NCBI GenBank assembly: GCA_037893245.1
Contig: JBAIAA010001513.1
Coordinates: 124,001-188,000 of the forward strand
DNA: 64,000 bases
DNA from: Crossaster papposus
Taxonomy: Eukaryota > Echinodermata > Asteroidea > Velatida > Solasteridae
Direction of reading: 5' to 3'
A program made the position numbers and the translations under genes. Positions 14,283-28,219 of the stretch are shown here, piece after piece (the first letter of the stretch is position 1; each line of letters starts with the position of its first letter). The notes under the pieces were generated by a model, which worked only from the letters and a program-made list of their open reading frames with translations, ran no database searches and was not told where the DNA came from.

Positions 14283-14927
14283 AGATTTGGTCTACAATCG
14301 GCATATCCCTACTACTACATATTTAAGATTTGGTCTACAATCGGCATATCCCTACTACTACATATTTAAGATTTGGTCTACAATCGGCATATCCCTACTA
14401 CTACATATTTAAGATTTGGTCTACAATCGGCATATCCCTACTACTACATATTTAAGATTTGGTCTACAATCGGCATATCCCTACTACTACATATTTAAGA
14501 TTTGGTCTACAATCGGCATATACCTACTACTACATATTTAAGATTTGGTATACAATCGGCATATCCCTACTACTACATATTTAAGATTTGGTCTACAATC
14601 GGCATATCCCTACTACTACATATTTAAGATTTGGTCTACAATCGGCATATCCCTACTACTACATATTTAAGATTTGGTCTACAATCGGCATATCCCTACT
14701 ACTACATATTTAAGATTTGGTCTACAATCGGCATATCCCTACTACTACATATTTAAGATTTGGTCTACAATCGGCATATCCCTACTACTACATATTTAAG
14801 ATTTGGTCTACAATCGGCATATCCCTACTACTACATATTTAAGATTTGGTCTACAATCGGCATATCTCTACTACTACATATTTAAGATTTGGTCTACAAT
14901 CGGCATATCCCTACTACTACATATTTA

Positions 14928-15038
14928 ACTCGAGGGCTTGTTCCCACATCAGGTGTTTATTTATACTGCACACTTCTTTCCCTTTACATAATAATAAATG
15001 TGAGTTTGTTTTGTTATCAGATCAAATTGAGTTTTTTA
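14928..15038 (+). repeat. B element, C36A subtype
   Basis: Carries TTTATAC in place of TTTCTAC at B position 36. The same change marks many Bs copies after 31.9 kb. Confidence 0.95.
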
Positions 15039-16414
15039 AGATTTGGTCTACAATCGGCATATCCCTACTACTACATATTTAAGATTTGGTCTACAATCGG
15101 CATATCCCTACTACTACATATTTAAGATTTGGTCTACAATCGGCATATCTCTACTACTACATATTTAAGATTTGGTCTACAATCGGCATATCCCTACTAC
15201 TACATATTTAAGATTTGGTCTACAATCGGCATATCCCTACTACTACATATTCAAGATTTGGTCTACAATCGGCATATCCCTACTACTACATATTTAAGAT
15301 TTGGTCTACAATCGGCATATCCCTACTACTACATATTTAAGATTTGGTCTACAATCGGCATATCCCTACTACTACATATTTAAGATTTGGTCTACAATCG
15401 GCATATCCCTACTACTACATATTTAAGATTTGGTCTACAATCGGCATATCCCTAATACTACATATTTAAGATTTGGTCTACAATCGGCATATCCCTACTA
15501 CTACATATTTAAGATTCCGTCTACAATCGGCCTATCCCTACTACTACATATTTAAGATTTGGTCTACAATCGGCATATCCCTACTACTACATATTTAAGA
15601 TTTGGTCTACAATCGGCATATCCCTACTACTACATATTTAAGATTTGGTCTACAATCGGCATATCCCTACTACTACATATTTAAGATTTGGTCTACAATC
15701 GGCATATCCCTACTACTACATATTTAAGATTTGGTCTACAATCGGCATATCCCTACTACTACATATTTAAGATTTGGTCTACAATCGGCATATCCCTACT
15801 ACTACATATTTAAGATTTGGTCTACAATCGGCATATCCCTACTACTACATATTTAAGATTTGGTCTACAATCGGCATATCCCTACTACTACATATTTAAG
15901 ATTTGGTCTACAATCGGCATATCCCTACTACTACATATTTAAGATTTGGTCTACAATCGGCATATCCCTACTACTACATATTTAAGATTTGGTCTACAAT
16001 CGGCATATCCCTACTACTACATATTTAAGATTTGGTCTACAATCGGCATATCCCTACTACTACATATTTAAGATTTGGTATATAATCGGCATATCCCTAC
16101 TACTACATATTTAAGATTTGGTCTACAATCGGCATATCCCTACTACTACATATTTAAGATTTGGTCTACAATCGGCATATCCCTACTACTACATATTTAA
16201 GATTTGGTCTACAATCGGCATATCCCTACTACTACATATTTAAGATTTGGTCTACCATCGGCATATCCCTACTACTACATATTTAAGATTTGGTCTACAA
16301 TCGGCATATCCCTACTACTACATATTTAAGATTTGGTCTACAATCGGCATATCCCTACTACTACATATTTAAGATTTGGTCTACAATCGGCATATCCCTA
16401 CTACTACATATTTA
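15039..16414 (+). repeat. Run of 32 A monomers
   Basis: 1,376 bp equals 32 x 43. It includes a distinctive ATTCCG/GGCCTAT monomer at 15511, with a matching copy at 19395. Nothing else is present. Confidence 0.93.
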
Positions 16415-16525
16415 ACTCGAGGGCTTGTTCCCACATCAGGTGTTTATTTCTACTGCACACTTCTTTCCCTTTACATAATAATAAATGTGAGTTTGTTTTG
16501 TTATCAGATCAAATTGAGTTTTTTA
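16415..16525 (+). repeat. B element
   Basis: Consensus copy, the counterpart of 12531 at +3,884. Confidence 0.95.
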
Positions 16526-17170
16526 AGATTTGGTCTACAATCGGCATATCCCTACTACTACATATTTAAGATTTGGTCTACAATCGGCATATCCCTACTA
16601 CTACATATTTAAGATTTGGTCTACAATCGGCATATCCCTACTACTACATATTTAAGATTTGGTCTACAATCGGCATATCCCTACTACTACATATTTAAGA
16701 TTTGGTCTACAATCGGCATATCCCTACTACTACATATTTAAGATTTGGTCTACAATCGGCATATACCTACTACTACATATTTAAGATTTGGTATACAATC
16801 GGCATATCCCTACTACTACATATTTAAGATTTGGTCTACAATCGGCATATCCCTACTACTACATATTTAAGATTTGGTCTACAATCGGCATATCCCTACT
16901 ACTACATATTTAAGATTTGGTCTACAATCGGCATATCCCTACTACTACATATTTAAGATTTGGTCTACAATCGGCATATCCCTACTACTACATATTTAAG
17001 ATTTGGTCTACAATCGGCATATCCCTACTACTACATATTTAAGATTTGGTCTACAATCGGCATATCCCTACTACTACATATTTAAGATTTGGTCTACAAT
17101 CGGCATATCTCTACTACTACATATTTAAGATTTGGTCTACAATCGGCATATCCCTACTACTACATATTTA

Positions 17171-17281
17171 ACTCGAGGGCTTGTTCCCACATCAGGTGTT
17201 TATTTCTACTGCACACTTCTTTCCCTTTACATAATAATAAATGTGAGTTTGTTTTGTTATCAGATCAAATTGAGTTTTTTA
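17171..17281 (+). repeat. B element
   Basis: Consensus copy, the counterpart of 13287 at +3,884. Confidence 0.95.
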
Positions 17282-18055
17282 AGATTTGGTCTACAATCGG
17301 CATATCCCTACTACTACATATTTAAGATTTGGTCTACAATCGGCATATCCCTACTACTACATATTTAAGATTTGGTCTACAATCGGCATATCTCTACTAC
17401 TACATATTTAAGATTTGGTCTACAATCGGCATATCCCTACTACTACATATTTAAGATTTGGTCTACAATCGGCATATCCCTACTACTACATATTCAAGAT
17501 TTGGTCTACAATCGGCATATCCCTACTACTACATATTTAAGATTTGGTCTACAATCGGCATATCCCTACTACTACATATTTAAGATTTGGTCTACAATCG
17601 GCATATCCCTACTACTACATATTTAAGATTTGGTCTACAATCGGCATATCCCTACTACTACATATTTAAGATTTGGTCTACAATCGGCATATCCCTACTA
17701 CTACATATTTAAGATTTGGTATATAATCGGCATATCCCTACTACTACATATTTAAGATTTGGTCTACAATCGGCATATCCCTACTACTACATATTTAAGA
17801 TTTGGTCTACAATCGGCATATCCCTACTACTACATATTTAATATTTGGTCTACAATCGGCATATCCCTACTACTACATATTTAAGATTTGGTCTACCATC
17901 GGCATATCCCTACTACTACATATTTAAGATTTGGTCTACAATCGGCATATCCCTACTACTACATATTTAAGATTTGGTCTACAATCGGCATATCCCTACT
18001 ACTACATATTTAAGATTTGGTCTACAATCGGCATATCCCTACTACTACATATTTA

Positions 18056-18166
18056 ACTCGAGGGCTTGTTCCCACATCAGGTGTTTATTTCTACTGCACA
18101 CTTCTTTCCCTTTACATAATAATAAATGTGAGTTTGTTTTGTTATCAGATCAAATTGAGTTTTTTA
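18056..18166 (+). repeat. B element
   Basis: Consensus copy, the counterpart of 14172 at +3,884. The upstream TTTAATATTT and ACCATC monomers recur too. Confidence 0.95.
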
Positions 18167-18811
18167 AGATTTGGTCTACAATCGGCATATCCCTACTACT
18201 ACATATTTAAGATTTGGTCTACAATCGGCATATCCCTACTACTACATATTTAAGATTTGGTCTACAATCGGCATATCCCTACTACTACATATTTAAGATT
18301 TGGTCTACAATCGGCATATCCCTACTACTACATATTTAAGATTTGGTCTACAATCGGCATATCCCTACTACTACATATTTAAGATTTGGTCTACAATCGG
18401 CATATACCTACTACTACATATTTAAGATTTGGTATACAATCGGCATATCCCTACTACTACATATTTAAGATTTGGTCTACAATCGGCATATCCCTACTAC
18501 TACATATTTAAGATTTGGTCTACAATCGGCATATCCCTACTACTACATATTTAAGATTTGGTCTACAATCGGCATATCCCTACTACTACATATTTAAGAT
18601 TTGGTCTACAATCGGCATATCCCTACTACTACATATTTAAGATTTGGTCTACAATCGGCATATCCCTACTACTACATATTTAAGATTTGGTCTACAATCG
18701 GCATATCCCTACTACTACATATTTAAGATTTGGTCTACAATCGGCATATCTCTACTACTACATATTTAAGATTTGGTCTACAATCGGCATATCCCTACTA
18801 CTACATATTTA

Positions 18812-18922
18812 ACTCGAGGGCTTGTTCCCACATCAGGTGTTTATTTATACTGCACACTTCTTTCCCTTTACATAATAATAAATGTGAGTTTGTTTTGTTA
18901 TCAGATCAAATTGAGTTTTTTA
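18812..18922 (+). repeat. B element, C36A subtype
   Basis: The counterpart of 14928 at +3,884, with the same position-36 change. Confidence 0.95.
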
Positions 18923-19911
18923 AGATTTGGTCTACAATCGGCATATCCCTACTACTACATATTTAAGATTTGGTCTACAATCGGCATATCCCTACTACTA
19001 CATATTTAAGATTTGGTCTACAATCGGCATATCTCTACTACTACATATTTAAGATTTGGTCTACAATCGGCATATCCCTACTACTACATATTTAAGATTT
19101 GGTCTACAATCGGCATATCCCTACTACTACATATTCAAGATTTGGTCTACAATCGGCATATCCCTACTACTACATATTTAAGATTTGGTCTACAATCGGC
19201 ATATCCCTACTACTACATATTTAAGATTTGGTCTACAATCGGCATATCCCTACTACTACATATTTAAGATTTGGTCTACAATCGGCATATCCCTACTACT
19301 ACATATTTAAGATTTGGTCTACAATCGGCATATCCCTAATACTACATATTTAAGATTTGGTCTACAATCGGCATATCCCTACTACTACATATTTAAGATT
19401 CCGTCTACAATCGGCCTATCCCTACTACTACATATTTAAGATTTGGTCTACAATCGGCATATCCCTACTACTACATATTTAAGATTTGGTCTACAATCGG
19501 CATATCCCTACTACTACATATTTAAGATTTGGTCTACAATCGGCATATCCCTACTACTACATATTTAAGATTTGGTCTACAATCGGCATATCCCTACTAC
19601 TACATATTTAAGATTTGGTCTACAATCGGCATATCCCTACTACTACATATTTAAGATTTGGTCTACAATCGGCATATCCCTACTACTACATATTTAAGAT
19701 TTGGTCTACAATCGGCATATCCCTACTACTACATATTTAAGATTTGGTCTACAATCGGCATATCCCTACTACTACATATTTAAGATTTGGTCTACAATCG
19801 GCATATCCCTACTACTACATGTTTAAGATTTGGTCTACAATCGGCATATCCCTACTACTACATATTTAAGATTTGGTCTACAATCGGCATATCGCTACTA
19901 CTACATATTTA

Positions 19912-20022
19912 ACTCGAGGGCTTGTTCCCACATCAGGTGTTTATTTCTACTGCACACTTCTTTCCCTTTACATAATAATAAATGTGAGTTTGTTTTGTTA
20001 TCAGATCAAATTGAGTTTTTTA
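19912..20022 (+). repeat. B element
   Basis: Consensus copy after 23 monomers. The monomer just before it reads ATCGCTAC. A degenerate CATATGTAAGAATTGG junction follows at 20101. Confidence 0.95.
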
Positions 20023-20538
20023 AGATTTGGTCTACAATCGGCATATCCCTACTACTACATATTTAAGATTTGGTCTACAATCGGCATATCCCTACTACTA
20101 CATATGTAAGAATTGGTCTACAATCGGCATATCCCTACTACTACATGTTTAAGATTTGGTCTATAATCGGCATATCCCTACTACTACATATTTAAGATTT
20201 GGTCTACAATCGGCATATCCCTACTACTACATGTTTAAGATTTGGTCTACAATCGGCATATCCCTACTACTACATATTTAAGATTTGGTCTACAATCGGC
20301 ATATCCCTACTACTACATGTTTAAGATTTGGTCTACAATCGGCATATCCCTACTACTACATATTTAAGATTTGGTCTACAATCGGCATATCCCTACTACT
20401 ACATGTTTAAGATTTGGTCTACAATCGGCATATCCCTACTACTACATATTTAAGATTTGGTCTACAATCGGCATATCCCTACTACTACATGTTTAAGATT
20501 TGGTCTACAATCGGCATATCCCTACTACTACATATTTA

Positions 20539-20649
20539 ACTCGAGGGCTTGTTCCCACATCAGGTGTTTATTTCTACTGCACACTTCTTTCCCTTTACAT
20601 AATAATAAATGTGAGTTTGTTTTGTTATCAGATCAAATTGAGTTTTCTA
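20539..20649 (+). repeat. B element, T109C subtype
   Basis: The terminal T run is interrupted (TTTTCTA). Follows 12 monomers in the 86-bp dimer zone. Confidence 0.95.
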
Positions 20650-22068
20650 AGATTTGGTCTACAATCGGCATATCCCTACTACTACATATTTAAGATTTGG
20701 TCTACAATCGGCATATCCCTACTACTACATATTTAAGATTTGGTCTACAATCGGCATATCCCTACTACTACATGTTTAAGATTTGGTCTACAATCGGCAT
20801 ATCCCTACTACTACATATTTAAGATTTGGTCTACAATCGGCATATCCCTACTACTACATGTTTAAGATTTGGTCTACAATCGGCATATCCCTACTACTAC
20901 ATATTTAAGATTTGGTCTACAATCGGCATATCCCTACTACTACATGTTTAAGATTTGGTCTACAATCGGCATATCCCTACTACTACATATTTAAGATTTG
21001 GTCTACAATCGGCATATCCCTACTACTACATGTTTAAGATTTGGTCTACAATCGGCATATCCCTACTACTACATATTTAAGATTTGGTCTACAATCGGCA
21101 TATCCCTACTACTACATGTTTAAGATTTGGTCTACAATCGGCATATCCCTACTACTACATATTTAAGATTTGGTCTACAAATGGCATATCCCTACTACTA
21201 CATGTTTAAGATTTGGTCTACAATCGGCATATCCCTACTACTACATATTTAAGATTTGGTCTACAATCGGCATATCCCTACTACTACATATTTAAGATTT
21301 GGTCTACAATCGGCATATCCCTACTACTACATGTTTAAGATTTGGTCTACAATCGGCATATCCCTACTACTACATATTTAAGATTTGGTCTACAATCGGC
21401 ATATACCTACTACTACATGTTTAAGATTTGGTCTACAATCGGCATATCCCTACTACTACATATTTAAGATTTGGTATACAATCGGCATATCCCTACTACT
21501 ACATATTTAAGATTTGGTCTACAATCGGCATATCCCTACTACTACTTATTTAAGATTTGGTCTACAATCGGCATATCCCTACTACTACATATTTAAGATT
21601 TGGTCTACAATCGGCATATCCCTACTACTACATATTTAAGATTTGGTCTACAATCGGCATATCCCTACTACTACATATTTAAGATTTGGTCTACAATCGG
21701 CATATCCCTACTACTACATATTTAAGATTTGGTCTACAATCGGCATATCCCTACTACTACATGTTTAAGATTTGGTCTACAATCGGCATATCCCTACTAC
21801 TACATATTTAAGATTTGGTCTACAATCGGCATATCCCTACTACTACATGTTTAAGATTTGGTCTACAATCGGCATATCCCTACTACTACATATTTAAGAT
21901 TTGGTCTACAATCGGCATATCCCTACTACTACATGTTTAAGATTTGGTCTACAATCGGCATATCCCTACTACTACATATTTAAGATTTGGTCTACAATCG
22001 GCATATCCCTACTACTACATGTTTAAGATTTGGTCTACAATCGGCATATCCCTACTACTACATATTTA

Positions 22069-22179
22069 ACTCGAGGGCTTGTTCCCACATCAGGTGTTTA
22101 TTTCTACTGCACACTTCTTTCCCTTTACATAATAATAAATGTGAGTTTGTTTTGTTATCAGATCAAATTGAGTTTTGTA
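22069..22179 (+). repeat. B element, T109G subtype
   Basis: The terminal T run reads TTTTGTA. The same position differs by another base in the copy 1,530 bp upstream. 33 monomers precede it. Confidence 0.95.
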
Positions 22180-23598
22180 AGATTTGGTCTACAATCGGCA
22201 TATCCCTACTACTACATATTTAAGATTTGGTCTACAATCGGCATATCCCTACTACTACATATTTAAGATTTGGTCTACAATCGGCATATCCCTACTACTA
22301 CATGTTTAAGATTTGGTCTACAATCGGCATATCCCTACTACTACATATTTAAGATTTGGTCTACAATCGGCATATCCCTACTACTACATGTTTAAGATTT
22401 GGTCTACAATCGGCATATCCCTACTACTACATATTTAAGATTTGGTCTACAATCGGCATATCCCTACTACTACATGTTTAAGATTTGGTCTACAATCGGC
22501 ATATCCCTACTACTACATATTTAAGATTTGGTCTACAATCGGCATATCCCTACTACTACATGTTTAAGATTTGGTCTACAATCGGCATATCCCTACTACT
22601 ACATATTTAAGATTTGGTCTACAATCGGCATATCCCTACTACTACATGTTTAAGATTTGGTCTACAATCGGCATATCCCTACTACTACATATTTAAGATT
22701 TGGTCTACAAATGGCATATCCCTACTACTACATGTTTAAGATTTGGTCTACAATCGGCATATCCCTACTACTACATATTTAAGATTTGGTCTACAATCGG
22801 CATATCCCTACTACTACATGTTTAAGATTTGGTCTACAATCGGCATATCCCTACTACTACATATTTAAGATTTGGTCTACAATCGGCATATACCTACTAC
22901 TACATGTTTAAGATTTGGTCTACAATCGGCATATCCCTACTACTACATATTTAAGATTTGGTATACAATCGGCATATCCCTACTACTACATATTTAAGAT
23001 TTGGTCTACAATCGGCATATCCCTACTACTACATATTTAAGATTTGGTCTACAATCGGCATATCCCTACTACTACATATTTAAGATTTGGTCTACAATCG
23101 GCATATCCCTACTACTACATATTTAAGATTTGGTCTACAATCGGCATATCCCTACTACTACATATTTAAGATTTGGTCTACAATCGGCATATCCCTACTA
23201 CTACATATTTAAGATTTGGTCTACAATCGGCATATCCCTACTACTACATATTTAAGATTTGGTCTACAATCGGCATATCCCTACTACTACATATTTAAGA
23301 TTTGGTCTACAATCGGCATATCCCTACTACTACATATTTAAGATTTGGTCTACAATCGGCATATCCCTACTACTACATATTTAAGATTTGGTCTACAATC
23401 GGCATATCCCTACTACTACATATTTAAGATTTGGTCTACAATCGGCATATTCCTACTACTACATATTTAAGATTTGGTCTACAATCGGCATATCCCTACT
23501 ACTACATATTTAAGATTTGGTCTACAATCGGCATATCCCTACTACTACATATTTAAGATTTGGTCTACAATCGGCATATCCCTACTACTACATATTTA

Positions 23599-23709
23599 AC
23601 TCGAGGGCTTGTTCCCACATCAGGTGTTTATTTCTACTGCACACTTCTTTCCCTTTACATAATACTAAATGTGAGTTTGTTTTGTTATCAGATCAAATTG
23701 AGTTTTTTA
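23599..23709 (+). repeat. B element, A67C subtype
   Basis: ATAATACTAA replaces ATAATAATAA. This subtype is shared only with the copy at 25875. Confidence 0.95.
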
Positions 23710-23881
23710 AGATTTGGTCTACAATCGGCATATCCCTACTACTACATATTTAAGATTTGGTCTACAATCGGCATATCCCTACTACTACATATTTAAGATT
23801 TGGTCTACAATCGGCATATCCCTACTACTACATATTTAAGATTTGGTCTACAATCGGCATATCCCTACTACTACATATTTA

Positions 23882-23992
23882 ACTCGAGGGCTTGTTCCCA
23901 CATCAGGTGTTTATTTCTACTGCACACTTCTTTCCCTTTACATAATAATAAATGTGAGTTTGTTTTGTTATCAGATCAAATTGAGTTTTTTA
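23882..23992 (+). repeat. B element
   Basis: Only 4 monomers separate it from the previous B: the start of a B-dense cluster. Confidence 0.95.
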
Positions 23993-24078
23993 AGATTTGG
24001 TCTACAATCGGCATATCCCTACTACTACATATTTAAGATTTGGTCTACAATCGGCATTACCCTACTACTACATATTTA

Positions 24079-24190
24079 ACTCGAGGGCTTGTTCCCACAT
24101 CAGGTGTTTATTTCTACTGCACACTTCTTTCCCTTTACATAATAATAAATGTGAGTTTGTTTTGTTATCAGATCAAATTGAGTTTTTTTA
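24079..24190 (+). repeat. B element, 112 bp
   Basis: Separated by 2 monomers from the previous B. The terminal run has seven T instead of six. The next monomer boundary reads TTTAAAATTTGG. Confidence 0.93.
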
Positions 24191-24835
24191 AGATTTGGTC
24201 TACAATCGGCATATCCCTACTACTACATATTTAAAATTTGGTCTACAATCGGCATATCCCTACTACTACATATTTAAGATTTGGTCTACAATCGGCATAT
24301 CCCTACTACTACATATTTAAGATTTGGTCTACAATCGGCATATCCCTACTACTACATATTTAAGATTTGGTCTACAATCGGCATATCCCTACTACTACAT
24401 ATTTAAGATTTGGTCTACAATCGGCATATCCCTACTACTACATATTTAAGATTTGGTCTACAATCGGCATATCCCTACTACTAAATATTTAAGATTTGGT
24501 CTACAATCGGCATATCCCTACTACTACATATTTAAGATTTGGTCTACAATCGGCATATCCCTACTACTACATATTTAAGATTTGGTCTACAATCGGCATA
24601 TCCCTACTACTACATATTTAAGATTTGGTCTACAATCGGCATATCCCTACTACTACATATTTAAGATTTGGTCTACAATCGGCATATCCCTACTACTACA
24701 TATTTAAGATTTGGTCTACAATCGGCATATCCCTACTACTACATATTTAAGATTTGGTCTACAATCGGCATATCCCTACTACTACATATTTAAGATTTGG
24801 TCTACAATCGGCATATCCCTACTACTACATATTTA

Positions 24836-24946
24836 ACTCGAGGGCTTGTTCCCACATCAGGTGTTTATTTCTACTGCACACTTCTTTCCCTTTACATAAT
24901 AATAAATGTGAGTTTGTTTTGTTATCAGATCAAATTGAGTTTTTTA
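24836..24946 (+). repeat. B element
   Basis: Follows 15 monomers, including a CTACTAAATATT variant near 24484. Confidence 0.95.
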
Positions 24947-25333
24947 AGATTTGGTCTACAATCGGCATATCCCTACTACTACATATTTAAGATTTGGTCT
25001 ACAATCGGCATATCCCTACTACTACATATTTAAGATTTGGTCTACAATCGGCATATCCCTACTACTACATATTTAAGATTTGGTCTACAATCGGCATATC
25101 CCTACTACTACATATTTAAGATTTGGTCTACAATCGGCATATCCCTACTACTACATATTTAAGATTTGGTCTACAATCGGCATATCCCTACTACTACATA
25201 TTTAAGATTTGGTCTACAATCGGCATATCCCTACTACTACATATTTAAGATTTGGTCTACAATCGGCATATCCCTACTACTACATATTTAAGATTTGGTC
25301 TACATTCGGCATATCCCTACTACTACATATTTA

Positions 25334-25444
25334 ACTCGAGGGCTTGTTCCCACATCAGGTGTTTATTTCTACTGCACACTTCTTTCCCTTTACATAATAA
25401 TAAATGTGAGTTTGTTTTGTTATCAGATCAAATTGAGTTTTTTA
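25334..25444 (+). repeat. B element
   Basis: Follows 9 monomers; the last reads ACATTCGG. Several CATATTCC monomers follow. Confidence 0.95.
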
Positions 25445-25874
25445 AGATTTGGTCTACAATCGGCATATCCCTACTACTACATATTTAAGATTTGGTCTAC
25501 AATCGGCATATCCCTACTACTACATATTTAAGATTTGGTCTACAATCGGCATATCCCTACTACTACATATTTAAGATTTGGTCTACAATCGGCATATTCC
25601 TACTACTACATATTTAAGATTTGGTCTACAATCGGCATATCCCTACTACTACATATTTAAGATTTGGTCTACAATCGGCATATCCCTACTACTACATATT
25701 TAAGATTTGGTCTACAATCGGCATATTCCTACTACTACATATTTAAGATTTGGTCTACAATCGGCATATTCCTACTACTACATATTTAAGATTTGGTCTA
25801 CAATCGGCATATCCCTACTACTACATATTTAAGATTTGGTCTACAATCGGCATATCCCTACTACTACATATTTA

Positions 25875-25985
25875 ACTCGAGGGCTTGTTCCCACATCAGG
25901 TGTTTATTTCTACTGCACACTTCTTTCCCTTTACATAATACTAAATGTGAGTTTGTTTTGTTATCAGATCAAATTGAGTTTTTTA
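25875..25985 (+). repeat. B element, A67C subtype
   Basis: The counterpart of 23599 at +2,276, after 10 monomers. Confidence 0.95.
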
Positions 25986-26157
25986 AGATTTGGTCTACAA
26001 TCGGCATATCCCTACTACTACATATTTAAGATTTGGTCTACAATCGGCATATCCCTACTACTACATATTTAAGATTTGGTCTACAATCGGCATATCCCTA
26101 CTACTACATATTTAAGATTTGGTCTACAATCGGCATATCCCTACTACTACATATTTA

Positions 26158-26268
26158 ACTCGAGGGCTTGTTCCCACATCAGGTGTTTATTTCTACTGCA
26201 CACTTCTTTCCCTTTACATAATAATAAATGTGAGTTTGTTTTGTTATCAGATCAAATTGAGTTTTTTA
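26158..26268 (+). repeat. B element
   Basis: 4 monomers after the previous B; the counterpart of 23882. Confidence 0.95.
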
Positions 26269-26354
26269 AGATTTGGTCTACAATCGGCATATCCCTACTA
26301 CTACATATTTAAGATTTGGTCTACAATCGGCATATCCCTACTACTACATATTTA

Positions 26355-26465
26355 ACTCGAGGGCTTGTTCCCACATCAGGTGTTTATTTCTACTGCACAC
26401 TTCTTTCCCTTTACATAATAATAAATGTGAGTTTGTTTTGTTATCAGATCAAATTGAGTTTTTTA
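26355..26465 (+). repeat. B element
   Basis: 2 monomers after the previous B; the counterpart of 24079 but without the extra T. Confidence 0.95.
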
Positions 26466-27069
26466 AGATTTGGTCTACAATCGGCATATCCCTACTACTA
26501 CATATTTAAAATTTGGTCTACAATCGGCATATCCCTACTACTACATATTTAAGATTTGGTCTACAATCGGCATATCCCTACTACTACATATTTAAGATTT
26601 GGTCTACAATCGGCATATCCCTACTACTACATATTTAAGATTTGGTCTACAATCGGCATATCCCTACTACTACATATTTAAGATTTGGTCTACAATCGGC
26701 ATATCCCTACTACTACATATTTAAGATTTGGTCTACAATCGGCATATCCCTACTACTAAATATTTAAGATTTGGTCTACAATCGGCATATCCCTACTACT
26801 ACATATTTAAGATTTGGTCTACAATCGGCATATCCCTACTCCTACATATTTAAGATTTGGTCTACAATCGGCATATATCCCTACTACTACATATTTAAGA
26901 TTTGGTCTACAATCGGCATATCCCTACTACTACATATTTAAGATTTGGTCTACAATCGGCATATCCCTACTACTACATATTTAAGATTTGGTCTACAATC
27001 GGCATATCCCTACTACTACATATTTAAGATTTGGTCTACAATCGGCATATCCCTACTACTACATATTTA

Positions 27070-27180
27070 ACTCGAGGGCTTGTTCCCACATCAGGTGTTT
27101 ATTTCTACTGCACACTTCTTTCCCTTTACATAATAATAAATGTGAGTTTGTTTTGTTATCAGATCAAATTGAGTTTTTTA
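27070..27180 (+). repeat. B element
   Basis: Follows 14 monomers plus 2 bp. The next monomer ends CAAATTTA instead of CATATTTA. Confidence 0.95.
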
Positions 27181-27911
27181 AGATTTGGTCTACAATCGGC
27201 ATATCCCTACTACTACAAATTTAAGATTTGGTCTACAATCGGCATATCCCTACTACTACATATTTAAGATTTGGTCTACAATCGGCATATCCATACTACT
27301 ACATATTTAAGATTTGGTCTACAATCGGCATATCCCTACTACTACATATTTAAGATTTGGTCTACAATCGGCATATCCCTACTACTACATATTTAAGATT
27401 TGGTCTACAATCGGCATATCCCTACTACTACATATTTAAGATTTGGTCTACAATCGGCATATCCCTACTACTACATATTTAAGATTTGGTCTACAATCGG
27501 CATATCCCTACTACTACATATTTAAGATTTGGTCTACAATCGGCATATCCCTACTACTAAATATTTAAGATTTGGTCTACAATCGGCATATCCCTACTAC
27601 TACATATTTAAGATTTGGTCTACAATCGGCATATCCCTACTACTACATATTTAAGATTTGGTCTACAATCGGCATATCCCTACTACTACATATTTAAGAT
27701 TTGGTCTACAATCGGCATATCCCTACTACTACATATTTAAGATTTGGTCTACAATCGGCATATCCCTACTACTACATATTTAAGATTTGGTCTACAATCG
27801 GCATATCCCTACTACTACATATTTAAGATTTGGTCTACAATCGGCATATCCATACTACTACATATTTAAGATTTGGTCTACAATCGGCATATCCCTACTA
27901 CTACATATTTA

Positions 27912-28022
27912 ACTCGAGGGCTTGTTCCCACATCAGGTGTTTATTTCTACTGCACACTTCTTTCCCTTTACATAATAATAAATGTGAGTTTGTTTTGTTA
28001 TCAGATCAAATTGAGTTTTTTA
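27912..28022 (+). repeat. B element
   Basis: Follows 17 monomers. A CATATCCATAC variant lies two units upstream; a similar unit follows the B at 27070 (near 27292). Confidence 0.95.
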
Positions 28023-28108
28023 AGATTTGGTCTACAATCGGCATATCCCTACTACTACATATTTAAGATTTGGTCTACAATCGGCATATCCCTACTACTA
28101 CATATTTA

Positions 28109-28219
28109 ACTCGAGGGCTTGTTCCCACATCAGGTGTTTATTTCTACTGCACACTTCTTTCCCTTTACATAATAATAAATGTGAGTTTGTTTTGTTATCA
28201 GATCAAATTGAGTTTTTTA
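28109..28219 (+). repeat. B element
   Basis: Consensus copy, 2 monomers after the previous B. Confidence 0.95.

Larger units (their letters stand above)
12370..19800 (+). repeat. HOR pair, 3,884 bp, containing a 1,641-bp sub-repeat
   Basis: Four B copies and their surrounding variants recur at exactly 3,884 bp, including the rare ATTCCG monomer (15511/19395) and a CTAATAC monomer (15451/19335). Within each copy, the 756 + 885 bp B spacing and an ATATACC/GGTATAC monomer pair repeat at 1,641 bp. The left edge falls between 12245 and 12370, since the ACCATC at 12243 has no partner. The right edge is before 19820, where CATGTTTA has no partner in copy 1. Confidence 0.92.
20147..22906 (+). repeat. 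86-bp dimeric sub-array (alternating CATGTTTA and CATATTTA monomers)
   Basis: The G variant at monomer position 39 falls every 86 bp at 20147, 20233, 20319, 20405 and 20491, then 20774 to 21204 and 21763 to 22021, then 22304 to 22906. The register holds across the B elements, because an even number of monomers plus B separates flanking G variants. Interruptions: one 129-bp step before 21333 and one 344-bp step before 21763. Confidence 0.9.
20539..23709 (+). repeat. HOR, 1,530 bp (33 monomers + B), about two copies
   Basis: B copies at 20539, 22069 and 23599 are each 1,530 bp apart. An ACAAATGGC monomer recurs at 21181 and 22711. The second copy loses the CATG variants after 22906, so it is homogenised to the CATA type there. 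Confidence 0.88.
23599..26800 (+). repeat. HOR pair, 2,276 bp, anchored on a B-B-B cluster
   Basis: The three-B cluster (spacings 283 and 197) recurs at 25875-26465 with the A67C mark, the TTTAAAATTTGG junction and the CTACTAAATATT monomer (24484/26760). The tail of the second copy is one monomer shorter and has a CATATATCC 2-bp insertion near 26874. Confidence 0.9.

Noticed and set aside
12370-19800. Assembly duplication as the sole cause of the 3,884-bp repeat
   Set aside because: Not proven either way. Comparable HORs of many other lengths occur across the window, some with private differences between copies, so real duplication is more likely, but read depth is needed.
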